A stretch of 19,878 nt of DNA from Pleurotus ostreatus/Saccharomyces cerevisiae fusant. Lineage: Eukaryota > Opisthokonta. The stretch's first letter is position 1, and every line of letters starts with the position of its first letter. The notes beneath the pieces are model-generated. The model did no database searches, was not told the DNA's origin, and saw only the letters and a list, made by a program, of their open reading frames with translations. Shown piece after piece: positions 16,251-19,878 of the stretch. Both the position numbers and the translations under genes were made by a program. The DNA lies in NCBI GenBank assembly GCA_024196135.1, contig JAMQCK010000573.1:1-19878 (forward strand), read 5' to 3'.

Positions 16251-19200
16251 ATGTTCTCCCCGAGTCTCGCGCTCGGTCTATGCTTAGCCGCTACTCCTGT
16301 CGTGCAATCAGCCATCTTTGATCTCTCCGAACTGCAATGGACGCTTAGGAGCGCGAATGGTTCGGTCGAAGTACCCGGAGCGGTGCCCTCGCATGCGCAT
16401 CTTGACCTGCTACGCGCGGGAATCATCACCGAGCCTAACCTCGGGATCAACGGTGAGCTATATGCGCTTCCTTCATCCCAATTCCTCGCATAGTTCCCTC
16501 CATCTTGCTCTGTCCCTGCCGTCTGACTTCACGAGCTGACCGCGGTCCCAGACTATACCGAACGATGGGTCTTCTACGACAATTGGACCTATACCGCCAG
16601 TCTTGAACCCCTCCTTTCCTCATCCGAGGTGCAAGCCGCAGACAGGGCTCTGCTCGTCTTCTACGGCATCGATACCGTCGCGAATGTGGTGAGCACCGCG
16701 CATACAACCTCACTCTTAGTGTGCGCTGACACGCGATAATGAAGTCTATCGGCGACTCCCCCGTTGCCTGGGTCAACAATCAGTTCGTCCAATGGGTCTT
16801 CGACGTGACCGACATCGTGCAAGCGTACACGGGAGCGACAGAGGCGTACGGCGCGCAAGCACCCCTTGCTAGGGCACCGCCGAATATCACAGTCTCGTTG
16901 GAGTCGGCGTACTGGTATGGGGTGAATGTGACTAGTCGCGCGGATGCGCGACAGTATCCGGATGATAATGGGACGGTGAGTATACGATTCCCTACGCGTA
17001 TTTCAAAGGGTCTTCAGACTCACTGTCGTAGTTCGAAGTTCCCGGCTACCGCCACTACCTTAGGAAGATCCAGAGCGATTACGGCTGGGACTGGGTGCGT
17101 CGCATCTCCCCGTGCTCCCCTCGCCTCCCCATCTCAATAACCCCCTCAGGGCCCCGCCTTCGTCCCCAGCGGCATCCACAAGCCCGCCTACCTCGTCACC
17201 CTCTCCAGCGTCGCCTCCAGTCATATCGAAACCACCACCCCGCCCATTTCCCCCTCCGGCTCCCAACGCACCTCCGACACCATCTTCATCGAAGAGTCCT
17301 CCATCGATATCTATAAAGTCGGCCAAAACTTCTCCACCCCGCCCGTCGAGGACGCGGACTGGGTCGTGAACGTGTCGCTCGCCATTCGGAGCGCGAAGTC
17401 TTTCGAGGCAGTCAATCTGACGTTAGCGCTGCCGGAGCTGGAGTATGAGAGCGAGGTGTTCGAGCTCGGAGGGATAGATGCGAGGACGGATGCGCCGACG
17501 TGGGTGAGCGTGCAGTGGACGATCCCCGACGACGTCCCCGCCCGCTGGTGGCCCTTCAACCTCGGCACACCGCAACTGTACAACCTCACCGTCGCGCTCA
17601 ACCTCTCCGCCTCCGCCTCCGTGACCTTCACCACCCGCACGGGCTTCCGCACCGTGCAGCCCGTGCAGACCGCGTACTCCGATGAGGAGGTGGCGGCGGA
17701 GGGCCTGACGCCGGGCGATCAGTGGCACTTCGAGGTCAATGGGGTGGCGTTTTATGCGTCGGGGAATAATCTGATCCCGCTGGATGCGTTTTATCCGCGG
17801 ATTCGGACGGAGGGGATGCGGTGGCTGTTGGAGAGCGCGAAGTTGACGGGGCAGAGTATGGTGAGTGGGCACGCATACATCCAGTTTTTTGCTCCCTTGA
17901 CTTCTCTATTCCCCTTGACTTCTCTAGTTCCCTTGCTTGATTTCGCCGAGCTCACCCTACTCCCTTAGCTCCGCGTCTGGGGCGGCGGCACCTACCAGCC
18001 CTCCTCCTCCCTCGTCGCCGGCGGTGTCTACGACTTCTACGCCCTCTGCGACGAGCTCGGAATCCTCGCCTGGTCCGAGTTCATCTTCTCCGACGCGCTG
18101 TACCCCGTGAACCCCTGGTTCCTCGATACCCTGGAGCCCGAGGTCAGGCAGAATGTGAGGAGGGTGAACCGGCACCCGAGTAATGTGCAGTGGGCGGGGG
18201 GGAATGAGAATGAGGGGATCGCGTTGTATTATAAGGTGTGGGTGGAGGGTGGGGAGCAATTGTTTGGGGAGGTGAGTGAGGGTGGGGGGCAGGGTTGGGA
18301 GATGAGGGGGTGCGAAGAAGGGGTGAAGGCTGATGAACTTCGCAGTATGTGGAGTTGGTGCAGGACTTCTTGTATAGGATCACGACGGAGGAGACACGGT
18401 CGGTGAGTGCATGTGCTTCGATGATATCAATGAGTCTGACGGACGGTTTTGTGCAGGTCCCCTACACGGACTGCTCGACGACGAAGGGCGTGCTGAGCCT
18501 GGACCCGTACGAATTGAGGTTCGACAACGGCGAAGAGGGACATATCTATGGGAATGGCGGTATGTCTGTCATCGTTTGCTGGAATCTCGCCCGCTCATGC
18601 CATCGCAGAACGCTACAACTACGATGCGACACAAGCGTTCAACTACAGCACATTCCCCTTGTCCCGCTTCGTGAACGAGTTCGGGTATGTCGGTCAGTTC
18701 TGGATGCGCATATGTGCTGACGGATCTACCAGATGGCACGCGATGCCGTCCATCTACTCATGGGAAGAAGTCCTGCAATCGCCCGAAGACTTCGAGTTCA
18801 ACTCCACCGTCGTCATGTCGCGCGACCACCACCCGCCCGCACGCCTCCTCGACTTCCCGAACCCGAACGCGCCCCAAGGCCAATACGAGATAACCGCGCC
18901 CGTCGAGCTCTGGCTGCCCACGCCCTCCACGCCCGACCCCAAGCACAACTTCACGCAGTGGTGCTGGAGCACGCAGATCTTCCAGGCCATGGAGATCAGC
19001 GCGCAGGTCGCCTTCTACCGCCGCGGCGCCGGTCGGCCGGAGCGCAACCTCGGCGCGCTGGTGTGGCAGCTGAACGACGTGTGGCAGGGCGTCTCGTGGG
19101 CGGCGATCGAGTACTCGGGCCGCTGGAAGCCGCTGCAGTACGCGCTCGGGAACGTGTTCGAGAAGGTCGCGGTGTACGCGTTCTGGTATGCGGAGGCGGA

Positions 19201-19868
19201 GCGGCTGGAGGTGGACGTGGTGTCGGATCGGCTGGAGGGGGTGAGGGGGGTGGCGCAGTTGACGTGGTATGATTGGAGGGGGGAGATGCTGAAGAGTGAG
19301 GTGGTGGAGTTTGGGGTGGGGGCGTTGAATTATACGACGGTGTTGGAGGGGGAGGGCTTGGCGAACATTCTTCCAGCCGGCACGGCCAAGGAGGATGTGT
19401 GGCTGCTGGTGAACAGCACGGCGCTCGTCGATGGCGAGATCGTCACCAGCGAGAACTACGTGAGCCCTTTCTCCCTCCGATTGATGGATTGCTGACTTGC
19501 GCATCTCAGTTTACGCCTACCTCTCTCGCTAACGCGAATCTTGTCGGTCCGGAGGTGCAGCTTACGCATGAAGGCGACCTCGTCTTCACGCTTAGCGCCA
19601 AAGGCGGTGTCGCGCCATGGACCTGGCTAGAACACCCCGCCGGCTCGATTGGCTACTTCGCCGACAACGCAACTGGGCGGCCCTCGAATGGGTTCTACCT
19701 GGTACCCGAGATCGACAGAACGCGTGCGTAGGGCTCTCGTCCGAAGAGCGCTCAAGCTGACGACTACTCGCAGTGAAATTCATTCTCAATGAGGATCTAT
19801 CGCAAGATTCGGCGCCGAGCGCGGACGACTTCGTGGTGCGGTCGCTGTGGAACAACACGCACGAGTAG
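16251..19868 (+). CDS. mndA: Secreted beta-mannosidase, glycoside hydrolase family 2
   Basis: Twelve exons: 16251-16452, 16552-16688, 16745-16975, 17032-17094, 17150-17860, 17969-18271, 18346-18402, 18457-18559, 18609-18684, 18733-19459, 19510-19723 and 19774-19868. They encode 972 residues, near the usual size for fungal enzymes. The enzyme removes terminal beta-1,4-mannose from manno-oligosaccharides in hemicellulose breakdown. A signal peptide is clear (LALGLCLAATPVVQS, cut near 20). GH2 landmarks follow in order: sugar-binding domain with DYTERWVFYD and PVAWVNNQFVQW, SDYGWDWGPAFVPSG (about 205-219), the beta-sandwich motif RWWPFNLGTPQLY (343-355), FYASGNNLIP (412-421), and MLRVWGGGTYQP at the barrel. 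NENE (527-530) gives the acid/base, best matched by Glu528, and RFVNEFG (622-628) the nucleophile Glu626. More than ten N-glycosylation sequons fit secretion. The weakest boundary is the 16689-16744 intron, placed to restore VANV-SIGDSPVAW. Confidence 0.96.
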
Positions 19869-19878
19869 GGCTTTCATC

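Overview
The window looks like nuclear DNA of a basidiomycete fungus, most likely a mushroom-forming Agaricomycete. The genes are GC-rich and cut by many introns of 45-115 nt, mostly near 50. The introns have GTRNGT donors, CTNAC/CTGAC-type branch points and CAG or TAG acceptors. Promoters are pyrimidine-rich. All gene models were built by hand: splice sites were chosen so that reading frames and family motifs stay continuous.

Layout. 1-396 is the 3' end of the ribosome-biogenesis GTPase gene NOG1. 684-2379 is a five-exon gene for a METTL18/Hpm1-type protein-histidine methyltransferase. 2553-8670 is the most unusual part. It is an imperfect inverted duplication of about 6 kb, with one gene for a short BED-like zinc-finger protein in each arm (2762-3511 minus, 7700-8462 plus). 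The two genes are transcribed away from each other. Their promoters, roughly 1.8-2.2 kb of upstream non-coding DNA and about 200 bp of 3' flank are mirrored too. 8463-10740 is gene-poor and may hold a decayed gene. 10889-12214 is a seven-exon gene for a six-span FRAG1/DRAM/Sfk1-family membrane protein. 12215-13400 holds degenerate repeats. 13413-13503 (minus) is a tRNA-Gly(GCC) gene with a 20-nt intron. 14267-15192 is an unrecognised gene for an acidic, low-complexity protein. 16251-19868 is a complete twelve-exon gene for a secreted GH2 beta-mannosidase.

There are no operons. Apart from the zinc-finger pair, the genes are unrelated housekeeping, membrane and secreted-enzyme genes that happen to be neighbours. 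Two further signals stand out. The long beta-mannosidase exons shift from C-ending codons near the 3' splice site to G/T-ending codons near the next 5' splice site. Three genes begin with tiny first exons of 8, 8 and 11 nt.
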